A stretch of DNA of 6,502 bases. Origin: an uncultured Porphyromonas sp. GTDB lineage: Bacteria > Bacteroidota > Bacteroidia > Bacteroidales > Porphyromonadaceae. Made by a program: the position numbers and the translations under genes. Where the stretch lies: the NCBI GenBank assembly GCA_900548415.1, contig URKO01000070.1, positions 1 to 6,502 on the forward strand, given 5' to 3'. The notes below the pieces were generated by a model. The model made no database searches. It had not been told where the DNA came from and saw nothing but the letters and a program-made list of their open reading frames with translations. Of the stretch, positions 1 through 6,352 are shown piece by piece. Each line of letters starts with the position of its first letter. Within the stretch, counting starts at the first letter, position 1.

Positions 1-687
1 GAGTCGCTCGCAGCGGGCTCTAAGCAAGGCATCGACACGACACGGCTCCACGACTACGCCTCGCAGATCATCGAGATCAGCGATATGGGCGTCGAGGTGG
101 CTATCGTGGTGGGCGGTGGCAACATATTCCGAGGCATGGCAGGCTCTGCCGAAGGGCTGGATCGTGTGTCGGGCGACCGTATGGGCATGCTCGCCACGGT
201 CATCAATGCGCTCGCCATCAGTGCGGCGATCAATGCGCAGTGCCCCTCTATACAAGGCACCCCTCGGGCGGTCGTCATGACCAGTACACCGATGGAGCCC
301 TACGCCCGCTACTACGATGCGCTCACGGCTCGCCAACTGCTAGCGCAGGGGCATATAGTCTTCATCGCTGGCGGCACGGGCAATCCGTTCTTTACCACCG
401 ACTCTGCCTCAGCTCTCCGTGGCATAGAGCTACAAGCTGACATCATGCTCAAGGGGACCCGCGTCGACGGCATCTACACGGCCGATCCTGAGCGCGACCC
501 CTCAGCGACCAAGCTCTCTCGTCTCACCTACCAAGAGGTGTACGACCGTGGGCTCAGGATTATGGATCTGACCGCTATGACACTTTGTCAGGAGAACCAC
601 CTGCCGATCATCGTCTTTGACATGGACACGACGGGCAATCTGGCTCGTGTGATGCGTGGCGAGGAGATAGGGTCTATCGTTTCCTAA
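1..687 (+). CDS. pyrH: UMP kinase (uridylate kinase), 5' end missing
   Basis: UMP kinase of the bacterial amino-acid-kinase fold phosphorylates UMP to UDP with ATP in the cytoplasm, feeding UTP and CTP synthesis. The frame is open from the first base and ends in TAA at 685-687, giving 228 visible residues. The fragment starts at ESLAAGSKQGID, which in the family follows the N-terminal KLSG motif, so about 13-16 residues lie outside the window. Visible motifs (fragment numbering) are the glycine-rich GGGN at 38-41 followed by IFRG, RVSGDRMGMLAT near 55-66, GTGNPFFTTDSA at 125-136 and VDGIYTADPERDPSA at 155-169. All are typical of PyrH and separate it from aspartate or glutamate kinases. The internal ATG at 85 is not the start, because conserved family sequence continues upstream of it. 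The frr gene follows after 31 bases, the classic pyrH-frr order. Identification is very secure. Confidence 0.97.
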   Translation, partial: ESLAAGSKQGIDTTRLHDYASQIIEISDMGVEVAIVVGGGNIFRGMAGSAEGLDRVSGDRMGMLATVINALAISAAINAQCPSIQGTPRAVVMTSTPMEPYARYYDALTARQLLAQGHIVFIAGGTGNPFFTTDSASALRGIELQADIMLKGTRVDGIYTADPERDPSATKLSRLTYQEVYDRGLRIMDLTAMTLCQENHLPIIVFDMDTTGNLARVMRGEEIGSIVS

Positions 688-700
688 TCAATAACCTAGA

Positions 701-718
701 AACCAATCACAACGAAAT
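701..718 (+). promoter_or_regulatory. SD-less, A-rich translation leader of frr
   Basis: The bases before the frr ATG contain AACCAA (701-706) and AACGA (711-715) and no AGGAGG-like sequence. The rnr leader carries the same two words. Bacteroidota commonly initiate without Shine-Dalgarno pairing and favour A-rich leaders, so this fits; a functional role for these exact words is inference. Confidence 0.4.
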
Positions 719-1279
719 ATGAGTACAAGCCAATTTACCAAACCTGCTGAGCAGTCTATGCTCAAAGCTGTCGAATTTCTTCAGGACAAGCTAGACCGCA
801 TACGTGCGGGCAAGGCCAATCCTGTCCTACTAGACGACATTACCGTAGAGGCTTATGGGGCTCCGATGCCTCTCAACCAGGTTGCGACAGTGACTGTACC
901 CGATGCGCGTACGCTCGCTATCACACCGTGGGACAAGAAGCTCATCAAAGATATCGAGAAGGGTATCCTCGACTCCAACCTGGGTATCACACCGACGAAC
1001 AATGGCGAGATGATCCGCATCGCTATGCCGCCCCTTACCGAGGAGCGTCGTAAGGAGCTAGTCAAGCAGTGCAAAGCTGAGAGCGAGGAGGCGAAGATCA
1101 GCATTCGCAATGCGCGCCGTGACGCTATCGATGCTGCGAAGAAAGCGGTCAAAGCCGAGGACCTACCAGAGGATACGATCAAGCAAACGGAGAACGACGC
1201 TCAGAAGCTCCACGACAAGTACATAGGTCGCGTCGAGGAGGCTCTAGCAGCTAAGGAGAAGGAGATCATGACGATCTAA
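719..1279 (+). CDS. frr: Ribosome recycling factor (RRF)
   Basis: RRF works with EF-G to split the post-termination 70S complex and free the subunits for another round of translation. The product is 186 aa, against 185 in E. coli, so it is full length. Residues 27-37 (RIRAGKANPVL) carry the conserved R-x-G-(K/R)-A-N-P element at the hinge between the helical bundle and domain II. Residues 61-73 (PDARTLAITPWDK) and 93-116 (TNNGEMIRI, then PPLTEERRKELVK) are family signatures, and IRNARRDA at 129-136 lies on the long helix of domain I. The C-terminal half is rich in Lys and Glu, as expected for the three-helix bundle. ATG at 719 is chosen because the N-terminus then matches the family length. 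It follows pyrH by 31 bases and is probably cotranscribed with it. Confidence 0.98.
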   Translation: MSTSQFTKPAEQSMLKAVEFLQDKLDRIRAGKANPVLLDDITVEAYGAPMPLNQVATVTVPDARTLAITPWDKKLIKDIEKGILDSNLGITPTNNGEMIRIAMPPLTEERRKELVKQCKAESEEAKISIRNARRDAIDAAKKAVKAEDLPEDTIKQTENDAQKLHDKYIGRVEEALAAKEKEIMTI

Positions 1280-1312
1280 TCCCCCGCCCCCTCCCTATCA
1301 CATTTCACCCTT

Positions 1313-1336
1313 ATGCAAGTCACACCTACAGCCTGA
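1313..1336 (+). other. Eight-codon mini-ORF in the rsgA leader (possible leader peptide)
   Basis: ATG at 1313 opens a 7-residue ORF (MQVTPTA) ending in TGA at 1334-1336. It lies 7 bases before an imperfect hairpin (1344-1378), an arrangement that resembles leader-peptide/attenuator layouts. It contains no run of regulatory codons and is in a different frame from rsgA. An ORF this short is easily produced by chance, so this is only a candidate. Confidence 0.12.
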
Positions 1337-1343
1337 GACGGCA

Positions 1344-1378
1344 GGCAGAGCGGAGAGACTATTTCCGCATTGTCTGCC
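1344..1378 (+). promoter_or_regulatory. Imperfect hairpin in the frr-rsgA spacer
   Basis: GGCAGA (1344-1349) pairs with TCTGCC (1373-1378), and the adjoining GCGGA (1350-1354) pairs with TCCGC (1364-1368). This gives 11 base pairs with a 4-base bulge (ATTG, 1369-1372) and a 9-base loop. It is followed by CCCTTTCATCCTC rather than a clean T-run, so it is a poor intrinsic terminator. It could be 5'-UTR structure, a partial attenuator or an RNA-processing site between frr and rsgA. The rest of the spacer (1280-1442) shows no convincing promoter and no further gene. Confidence 0.35.
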
Positions 1379-1418
1379 CCTTTCATCCTCTCAAGCTGTG
1401 GGCTGTGGCTTTGCTCAC

Positions 1419-1436
1419 ATTTTCCCCATTTTCCCC
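1419..1436 (+). repeat. Perfect tandem repeat, 2 x 9 bases (ATTTTCCCC), before rsgA start
   Basis: ATTTTCCCC occurs twice head to tail, at 1419-1427 and 1428-1436, ending 6 bases before the rsgA ATG. The stretch 1414-1442 contains no G at all, so it cannot be a Shine-Dalgarno site. The repeat sits where the ribosome would load, and slippage here would change the spacing upstream of the start codon. Any regulatory role is inference. Confidence 0.7.
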
Positions 1437-1442
1437 TACCCT

Positions 1443-2387
1443 ATGCGAGGCAGAGTCATCAAGGTCATCGGCAATAACTGTGCAGTGCACGTGCCCGAAG
1501 AGGATCGGGTCTACGCCTGCCTGATCAAAGGGCGGGTGCGCATACAGGGCATTCGCAGCACCAACCCCGTAGTGGTCGGTGACTGGGTACACTTCACGCC
1601 AGACCCACAGCAGGAGGTCTCCTATATAGAGTCTCTCGAGCCACGACGCAACTACATCATACGGCGCGCCACCAACCTCTCTAAGGAGTCGCACATCCTT
1701 GCGGCAAACATTGACCTAGCCCTCCTGATGGTCACCATCGCTCGCCCTCGCACTTCCTACACATTCATCGATCGCTTCCTCGCCACGGCAGAGGCGTACC
1801 GCATCCCCACCGAGATCCTCATCAACAAGGTCGACGACCTCAAGCCCGACGAGGAGGAGGTGATGCGCGAACTGACCGAGATCTATACCCCGCTGGGCTA
1901 TCCCTGCCACCCCATATCGGCACTGCAACATCAAGGCACCGACGCACTCATGTCGCTGCTCGATGGCAAGTGCACGCTCATAGCGGGACACTCAGGCACC
2001 GGCAAGTCGACCCTACTCAACAGCTTGATTCCCAACCTAGAGCTAGCAACGCAAGCGATTTCTTCGCTCTACGAGACGGGGCAGCACACGACTACTTACT
2101 CGGAGATGTATCAGCTACCAGCCCCGCACTCGGGCTGGATCATCGACACACCTGGGATCAAAGCTTTTGGCACGCTAGAGATGAGCGAAGAGGACACGAG
2201 CCACTTCTTTCGTGAGTTCTTTGCCTATTCGAGCGACTGTCGCTTTGCCAATTGCACACACCTCCACGAGCCGGGCTGCGCTGTTCTCAAGGCACTCGAA
2301 GAGGGACGCATTGCACCCTCGCGCTACAAGAGCTATCTGAGCATCCTCCAGGACGAGCACAGCGGCCCCTACCGACCCGAGCAGTAA
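1443..2387 (+). CDS. rsgA: Ribosome small-subunit-dependent GTPase A (RsgA/YjeQ)
   Basis: RsgA is a circularly permuted GTPase that binds the immature 30S subunit and checks late assembly around the decoding centre. The product is 314 aa, near the usual length in Bacteroidota. An N-terminal OB fold covers about residues 1-65 (MRGRVIKVIG; GIRSTNPVVVGDWV at 36-49). The permuted G motifs follow in the order G4 NKVD (128-131), G1 GHSGTGKST (182-190) and G3 DTPG (235-238), with the expected hydrophobic Ile after G3 in place of a catalytic Gln. A C-terminal zinc site has Cys266, Cys271, His273 and Cys279 (C-x4-C-x-H-x5-C). The G1 loop has Thr where Val is common. Start ATG 1443 is preferred because MRGRVIK matches where the family begins; an upstream GTG at 1398 would add 15 unconserved residues. 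Its spacing from rnr is 34 bases. Confidence 0.96.
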   Translation: MRGRVIKVIGNNCAVHVPEEDRVYACLIKGRVRIQGIRSTNPVVVGDWVHFTPDPQQEVSYIESLEPRRNYIIRRATNLSKESHILAANIDLALLMVTIARPRTSYTFIDRFLATAEAYRIPTEILINKVDDLKPDEEEVMRELTEIYTPLGYPCHPISALQHQGTDALMSLLDGKCTLIAGHSGTGKSTLLNSLIPNLELATQAISSLYETGQHTTTYSEMYQLPAPHSGWIIDTPGIKAFGTLEMSEEDTSHFFREFFAYSSDCRFANCTHLHEPGCAVLKALEEGRIAPSRYKSYLSILQDEHSGPYRPEQ

Positions 2388-2409
2388 GCCCACAACGCAT
2401 ACACACATT

Positions 2410-2421
2410 AACCAAACGATT
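2410..2421 (+). promoter_or_regulatory. SD-less, A-rich translation leader of rnr
   Basis: AACCAA (2410-2415) and AACGA (2415-2419) overlap by one base and end just before the rnr ATG at 2422. The same words precede frr. There is no purine-rich Shine-Dalgarno sequence. It lies in the 34-base gap after rsgA, in which I see no promoter. Confidence 0.35.
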
Positions 2422-4599
2422 ATGACAAAACCATCTAGAAAGAAAAACACACCCAAGAAGAACCCTACCAAACGCTCCGGCGCGAAGCGGCTTAACCTCG
2501 ACGAACTAACACGAGCCGTCGTCAAGCTCTTTGCCACAAACCCAACCCACACGTGGAACTACAAGCAGGTCTCCAAGCAACTCGGCATCACGGAGCAACC
2601 GATGCGCCAGTCCATCAGCCGCATCCTCGAGGTGCTGGAACTGGACGACACGCTCACACGGGTCAAACCAGGCACCTATCGCTATAATCTCTCGGGAGCT
2701 CTGCTCTTCGGCACCTTCGAGCGTCGCTCCAACGGGCGCAACGCATTTATCTCTGACGAGGATGGCAAGAGCATCTTCATCGCCGAGCGCAACTCCATGC
2801 ACGCGCTCAACGGCGACCGGGTACAGGCGCGTCTCTTTGCCAAGCGTCAGGGCGGAGATCTAGAAGGCGAGGTGATCAACATCATCGAGCGGTCAAAGCA
2901 TACCTTCGTCGGACGACTGGAATTCAAAAAGGACTGGGCCATCTTCGTCACCGAAGACCGCACCCTCTCGACCGACATACTGATCCCGCTCAGCGAACTA
3001 AACGGTGCTCAGCGAGACTCTAAGGTAGAGGTGGCTATCACCGAGTGGCCTAGCTCGGACAAGATCCCCACGGGACGTGTCCTCAAGGTACTCGGCAAGG
3101 CGGGCGACAACGACACCGAGATGCGCGCCATACTGACCGAATACAATATAGACTACGACTACCCACAGGCTGCTATCGACGAGGCTGAGCGACTCTCGGG
3201 CGAGATTACCCAAGAGCAGCTGGCACAGCGAGAGGACTTTCGCGAGGTGCCGACGCTTACCATTGACCCTGCCGATGCTAAGGACTTTGACGATGCACTC
3301 TCTTACCGTGACCTCGGCGATGGTCGGCACGAGGTGGGCGTTCACATCGCCGATGTCTCTTACTTCGTCACCGAGGGGTCCAAGATTGACGAGGAGGCTT
3401 ACGCACGTGGCACCAGCGTTTACCTCGTGGACCGCACCATCCCGATGCTCCCCGAGGCACTGTGCAACAATCTCTGTTCGCTACGCCCCAACGAGGATAA
3501 GTACGCTTACTCCTGTATCCTCACGCTAGACAATGCAGCGCACGTACAGCAGTACCGCATCTGTCGCACGGTGATACGGAGCGATCAGCGCATGACTTAC
3601 GAGGAGGCGCAGGATGTGATCGAGGGACGCAGTGACACCCAGCAGGCGATCATTCAGCCACTCTTCGAGCTCTCCCAGCAGTTGCGTAAGCGCCGCTTTG
3701 ACGAGGGTGCGATCAAGTTTCAGAGCCAAGAGGTGCGCTTCGTACTAGACCCCAAGGGTCGCCCCACGGGTGTCGAGGAGGTGATAGACAATGAGTCGCA
3801 CCACCTCATCGAGGAGTTTATGCTTCTGGCCAATCGCACCGTTGCTGAAGACATCGGGCAGGTTCGTGCCAAGGGCAAGAAGGCGAAGAACTTCGTCTAC
3901 CGTGTCCACGCACAGCCTAGCGAAGAGAAGCTGATGGCGCTCGCCTCTTTTGCGGGTAAGTTTGGCTACAAAGTCAATCTCAGTGGCGAGAATCGTCAGG
4001 TGAGTCGCTCCTTCAATAAGCTCCTCGACAGCGTCCAGGGCAAGCGTGAGGAGAGCCTCATCGAGACGCTCGCCATCCGCTCTATGACTCGTGCCGAGTA
4101 CTCGCCAGACAACATCGGCCACTACGGACTCTCCTTTGCTTTCTACACCCACTTCACCTCACCTATTCGTCGCTACCCCGACCTGATGGTGCACCGTCTC
4201 TTGACGCGCTACTATGCAGGTGGTCGCTCTGTGACAAAGGGCAAGCTCGAGGAGCAGTGCCAGCACTGCAGCGAGCAGGAGCAGATAGCCACACAGGCAG
4301 AGCGTGACTCGATCAAGTACAAGCAGGTGGAGTATATGAAAGCTCGTATGGGACAAGTCTTCGATGGAGTCATCAGCGGGGTCGCCGAGTGGGGTCTTTA
4401 TGTGGAGCTCAAGGGGTCGCACTGCGAGGGGCTCATACCGATCCGCAAGCTCGAGGACGATTACTTCGAGTACGATGAGAAGAACTACCGCCTCCGTGGA
4501 CGACGCACTGGCAAGCGCTACAACCTTGGCGACCCGATCACCGTACGTGTCGCTCGTGCCGACCTAGAGCAGCGACAGCTTGACTTTGACCTCGTCTGA
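2422..4599 (+). CDS. rnr: Ribonuclease R (RNB-family 3'-5' exoribonuclease)
   Basis: RNase R degrades RNA processively from the 3' end, including structured RNA, and takes part in rRNA quality control and mRNA turnover. The 725-aa product begins with a basic tail (10 Lys/Arg in the first 23 residues), then a winged-helix segment (about 25-90), cold-shock/OB domains (about 92-140 and 160-225), the RNB catalytic domain (about 270-600) and a C-terminal S1 domain (about 642-725). The active-site motif TIDPADAKDFDDAL holds Asp282, Asp288, Asp290 and Asp291, matching the metal-binding aspartates of RNase II/R by spacing. HYGL (567-570) through TSPIRRYPDLMVHR (579-592) fits the RNB-family signature. 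It is shorter than the E. coli enzyme (813 aa) and stops right after the S1 domain, with no lysine-rich C-terminal extension. The N-terminal winged helix and two OB domains favour RNase R over RNase II. Confidence 0.96.
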   Translation: MTKPSRKKNTPKKNPTKRSGAKRLNLDELTRAVVKLFATNPTHTWNYKQVSKQLGITEQPMRQSISRILEVLELDDTLTRVKPGTYRYNLSGALLFGTFERRSNGRNAFISDEDGKSIFIAERNSMHALNGDRVQARLFAKRQGGDLEGEVINIIERSKHTFVGRLEFKKDWAIFVTEDRTLSTDILIPLSELNGAQRDSKVEVAITEWPSSDKIPTGRVLKVLGKAGDNDTEMRAILTEYNIDYDYPQAAIDEAERLSGEITQEQLAQREDFREVPTLTIDPADAKDFDDALSYRDLGDGRHEVGVHIADVSYFVTEGSKIDEEAYARGTSVYLVDRTIPMLPEALCNNLCSLRPNEDKYAYSCILTLDNAAHVQQYRICRTVIRSDQRMTYEEAQDVIEGRSDTQQAIIQPLFELSQQLRKRRFDEGAIKFQSQEVRFVLDPKGRPTGVEEVIDNESHHLIEEFMLLANRTVAEDIGQVRAKGKKAKNFVYRVHAQPSEEKLMALASFAGKFGYKVNLSGENRQVSRSFNKLLDSVQGKREESLIETLAIRSMTRAEYSPDNIGHYGLSFAFYTHFTSPIRRYPDLMVHRLLTRYYAGGRSVTKGKLEEQCQHCSEQEQIATQAERDSIKYKQVEYMKARMGQVFDGVISGVAEWGLYVELKGSHCEGLIPIRKLEDDYFEYDEKNYRLRGRRTGKRYNLGDPITVRVARADLEQRQLDFDLV

Positions 4600-4612
4600 T
4601 ACGCCCCCTCTC

Positions 4613-5638
4613 ATGACAGCAACGCACCAGATCCTCGGCAAGACGCCTGCGCAGCTCACGGAGCTAGCCGTTGGCCTAGGACTGCCCAAATACACAGGTC
4701 GGCAGATCGCCGACTGGCTCTACCAGAAGCATGTCTCCTCGTGGGACGAGATGACCAATCTGAGCAAGAAGGCGCGCGCTCTGCTCGCCTCGCACTACGA
4801 GATAGGCCGTGCGGCACCTCATCTACAGCAGACTTCACGAGACGGCACGATCAAGTACCTCTTTGCCGCTGGTGGGGGCTTCGTTGAGACGGTCATGATC
4901 CCCGAGGGAGACCGCGCCACGCTCTGCGTATCGTCACAGCGAGGCTGCAAGATGAACTGCCTCTTCTGCATGACGGGCAAGCAAGGCTTCGGTGCTAACC
5001 TCTCGGCAAGCGAAATCCTCAACCAGATCCTCTCCGTGCCTGAGGTCAATGAACTGACCAACATCGTCTTCATGGGAATGGGCGAACCGATGGACAATAT
5101 AGACACGCTCCTGCAAGTGATCACTTGTCTGACCGATCCGCAGGGACTGGCAATGAGTCCTAAGCGCATCACCGTCTCGACCATCGGACTGCGACCTGGC
5201 TTGGAGCGTTTCTTGGACGAGTGCACCTGTCATCTGGCTATCAGCCTGCACAACCCACTGTCGGAGGAGCGTCTAGCGATCATGCCCGTAGAGCGAGCCA
5301 TGCCCCTTGCCGACACGGTGGCACTCCTACGACACTACGACTGGAGCCGTCAGCGTCGTCTCACCTTCGAGTACATCGTCTTCTCAGGGCTCAACGACAC
5401 GCCCCGCCACCTCGCAGCCCTCAAGCGTCTACTCGCACAGCTCGACTGCCACGTCAACCTGATCCGCTACCACCGCATCCCGCACATCGACCTGCCCAGC
5501 TCCGATATGACCCGCATGGAGTGGCTCCGCGATCGGCTCTGCGAGGCGGGCATACCGACCACCATCCGCACCTCCCGTGGCGAAGACATCAGTGCCGCCT
5601 GCGGTATGCTCAGCACCCAAGAGCAGCAGGGCGCATAA
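4613..5638 (+). CDS. rlmN: Dual-specificity 23S rRNA/tRNA adenine-C2 methyltransferase RlmN
   Basis: RlmN is a radical-SAM enzyme that makes 2-methyladenosine at A2503 of 23S rRNA and at A37 of some tRNAs, aiding decoding fidelity and peptidyl-transferase function. The product is 341 aa. The [4Fe-4S] motif CKMNCLFC supplies Cys112, Cys116 and Cys119. Cys105 in ATLCVSSQ lines up with E. coli Cys118, and Cys330 in SAACGML lines up with Cys355, the methyl-carrying cysteine. GMGEPMDN at 155-162 is the SAM-binding GEP element. All key residues are present. ATG at 4613 is chosen because homologous sequence begins with MTATHQILGKTPAQL. A TTG at 4580 would overlap rnr and add 11 unconserved residues. 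The start lies 13 bases after the rnr stop with no Shine-Dalgarno sequence, so translational coupling to rnr is likely. Cfr is excluded by the fit to RlmN throughout and by the housekeeping context. Confidence 0.96.
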   Translation: MTATHQILGKTPAQLTELAVGLGLPKYTGRQIADWLYQKHVSSWDEMTNLSKKARALLASHYEIGRAAPHLQQTSRDGTIKYLFAAGGGFVETVMIPEGDRATLCVSSQRGCKMNCLFCMTGKQGFGANLSASEILNQILSVPEVNELTNIVFMGMGEPMDNIDTLLQVITCLTDPQGLAMSPKRITVSTIGLRPGLERFLDECTCHLAISLHNPLSEERLAIMPVERAMPLADTVALLRHYDWSRQRRLTFEYIVFSGLNDTPRHLAALKRLLAQLDCHVNLIRYHRIPHIDLPSSDMTRMEWLRDRLCEAGIPTTIRTSRGEDISAACGMLSTQEQQGA

Positions 5639-5658
5639 GCCCTCACGCCTATTATGAC

Positions 5659-5698
5659 AAAAGGTTCTAGCCTCACAAGAGAGGTTAGAACCTTTTTT
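5659..5698. terminator. Strong intrinsic terminator, probably bidirectional
   Basis: A 16-bp stem is formed by 5659-5674 and 5681-5696 with one G-T wobble (5670/5685) and a 6-base loop (ACAAGA). On the plus strand the stem runs into a T-tract (5693-5698), which would end the rlmN transcript about 20 bases after its stop. On the minus strand the stem ends in TTTT from the complementary A-run (5659-5662), which would end the convergent barrel-gene transcript. The convergent placement supports use in both directions. Confidence 0.9.
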
Positions 5699-5722
5699 GT
5701 TTCGCCCAGAGCTTGACACCCG

Positions 5723-6322
5723 CTAGAAGCGGTAGCCCACAGAGATTGCGGGGTATATGTAACCCCCATTTCTATTAGATGCTTTCACAAGATTACGACC
5801 CATACGCAGACTCACCTCTGCACTCCAACCATTTCGCGTTACATACTTAAACCCAGCCCCTAGACCGATACCGAACGAAGTGCCGCTCACGATCTCTTCT
5901 GTTCTCTTCCAGTTTAGCCAATTACCCGAATAGTACACATTTTTCAGTTTGTCATAGTAGCCAATAGCACTATTCACCTCTATCAAGAACCCCGCATTAG
6001 GGCTAGCAATAGAGAACCAATTCCCGCCAAAGTACCAGCGTCCATAAGGCATCACCCCAAAAGTCGGGAAGAAGAGTCTACAAGCCGATTTATCACCTAT
6101 ATAGGCACTCATAGTACAACCAATACTAAGGTTTGGCGCTGTCGCATATTCATACTCCGCAGACAGCTCTGAAGCAAAAGGCAACGCAAAAAGATTAAGC
6201 CGAACCTCGTGATACTTGACTGGATGTGAAGGCTCAACACGCATCTGAGCAGCTAGCCCGAGTGAGCCTAGTGTCAGGAAGATCGTCAATAGCGTTAGTT
6301 TCGTCTGTATCCGCGGTATCAT
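5723..6322 (-). CDS. Predicted outer-membrane beta-barrel protein, function unknown
   Basis: I do not recognise a named family. The 199-aa product starts with a signal peptide: Lys/Arg near the N-terminus, a hydrophobic core at about 9-23 (LTLLTIFLTLGSLGL) and a likely signal-peptidase I site after Ala25 (LAA/Q). The mature part of about 174 residues is rich in alternating aromatic/polar strands, for example 38-48, 52-61, 84-98, 110-122, 149-161 and 166-176. It ends in YPAISVGYRF, with the C-terminal Phe expected of BAM-inserted barrels. Size and pattern suggest a small, perhaps 8-stranded, outer-membrane barrel, similar in style to DUF3575 or OmpA-like barrels of Bacteroidota. Cys69 and Cys81 could form a disulfide. 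It is convergent with rlmN and lies 30 bases downstream of a paralogue. Its A+T content is higher than that of the housekeeping genes. A pure secreted beta protein without a barrel remains possible. Confidence 0.8.
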   Translation of the reverse strand: MIPRIQTKLTLLTIFLTLGSLGLAAQMRVEPSHPVKYHEVRLNLFALPFASELSAEYEYATAPNLSIGCTMSAYIGDKSACRLFFPTFGVMPYGRWYFGGNWFSIASPNAGFLIEVNSAIGYYDKLKNVYYSGNWLNWKRTEEIVSGTSFGIGLGAGFKYVTRNGWSAEVSLRMGRNLVKASNRNGGYIYPAISVGYRF

Positions 6323-6352
6323 CGTAGTCTCTTGGGATCTATCACAACATTG

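Noticed and set aside
853..1182. Minus-strand open frame inside frr
   Set aside because: It lies wholly within a well-identified gene and its translation has no recognisable domain; it is a shadow of high-G+C coding sequence.
1406..1413. TGGCTTTG resembling the Bacteroidota -7 box TAnnTTTG upstream of rsgA
   Set aside because: It matches 5 of 6 defined positions but lacks a TTG at suitable upstream spacing (nearest at 1370-1372 is too far), so a promoter is not supported.
1398..1442. GTG start for rsgA adding 15 residues
   Set aside because: The added residues (GCGFAHIFPIFPYP) are not like the RsgA N-terminus, while ATG 1443 begins at the conserved MRGRVIK segment.
3745..4152. Minus-strand open frame inside rnr
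   Set aside because: It is antisense to the conserved RNB domain and has no family features of its own.
4580..4612. TTG start for rlmN overlapping the end of rnr
   Set aside because: The 11 extra residues are not family-like; ATG 4613 gives the expected N-terminus and length.
5221..5670. Plus-strand open frame overlapping the 3' half of rlmN
   Set aside because: It is rich in Pro, His and Arg, typical of an out-of-frame reading of this codon usage, and it runs into the terminator stem.
5429..5769. Minus-strand open frames spanning the terminator and the end of rlmN
   Set aside because: They cross a strong hairpin and overlap both rlmN and the barrel gene with no recognisable protein features.
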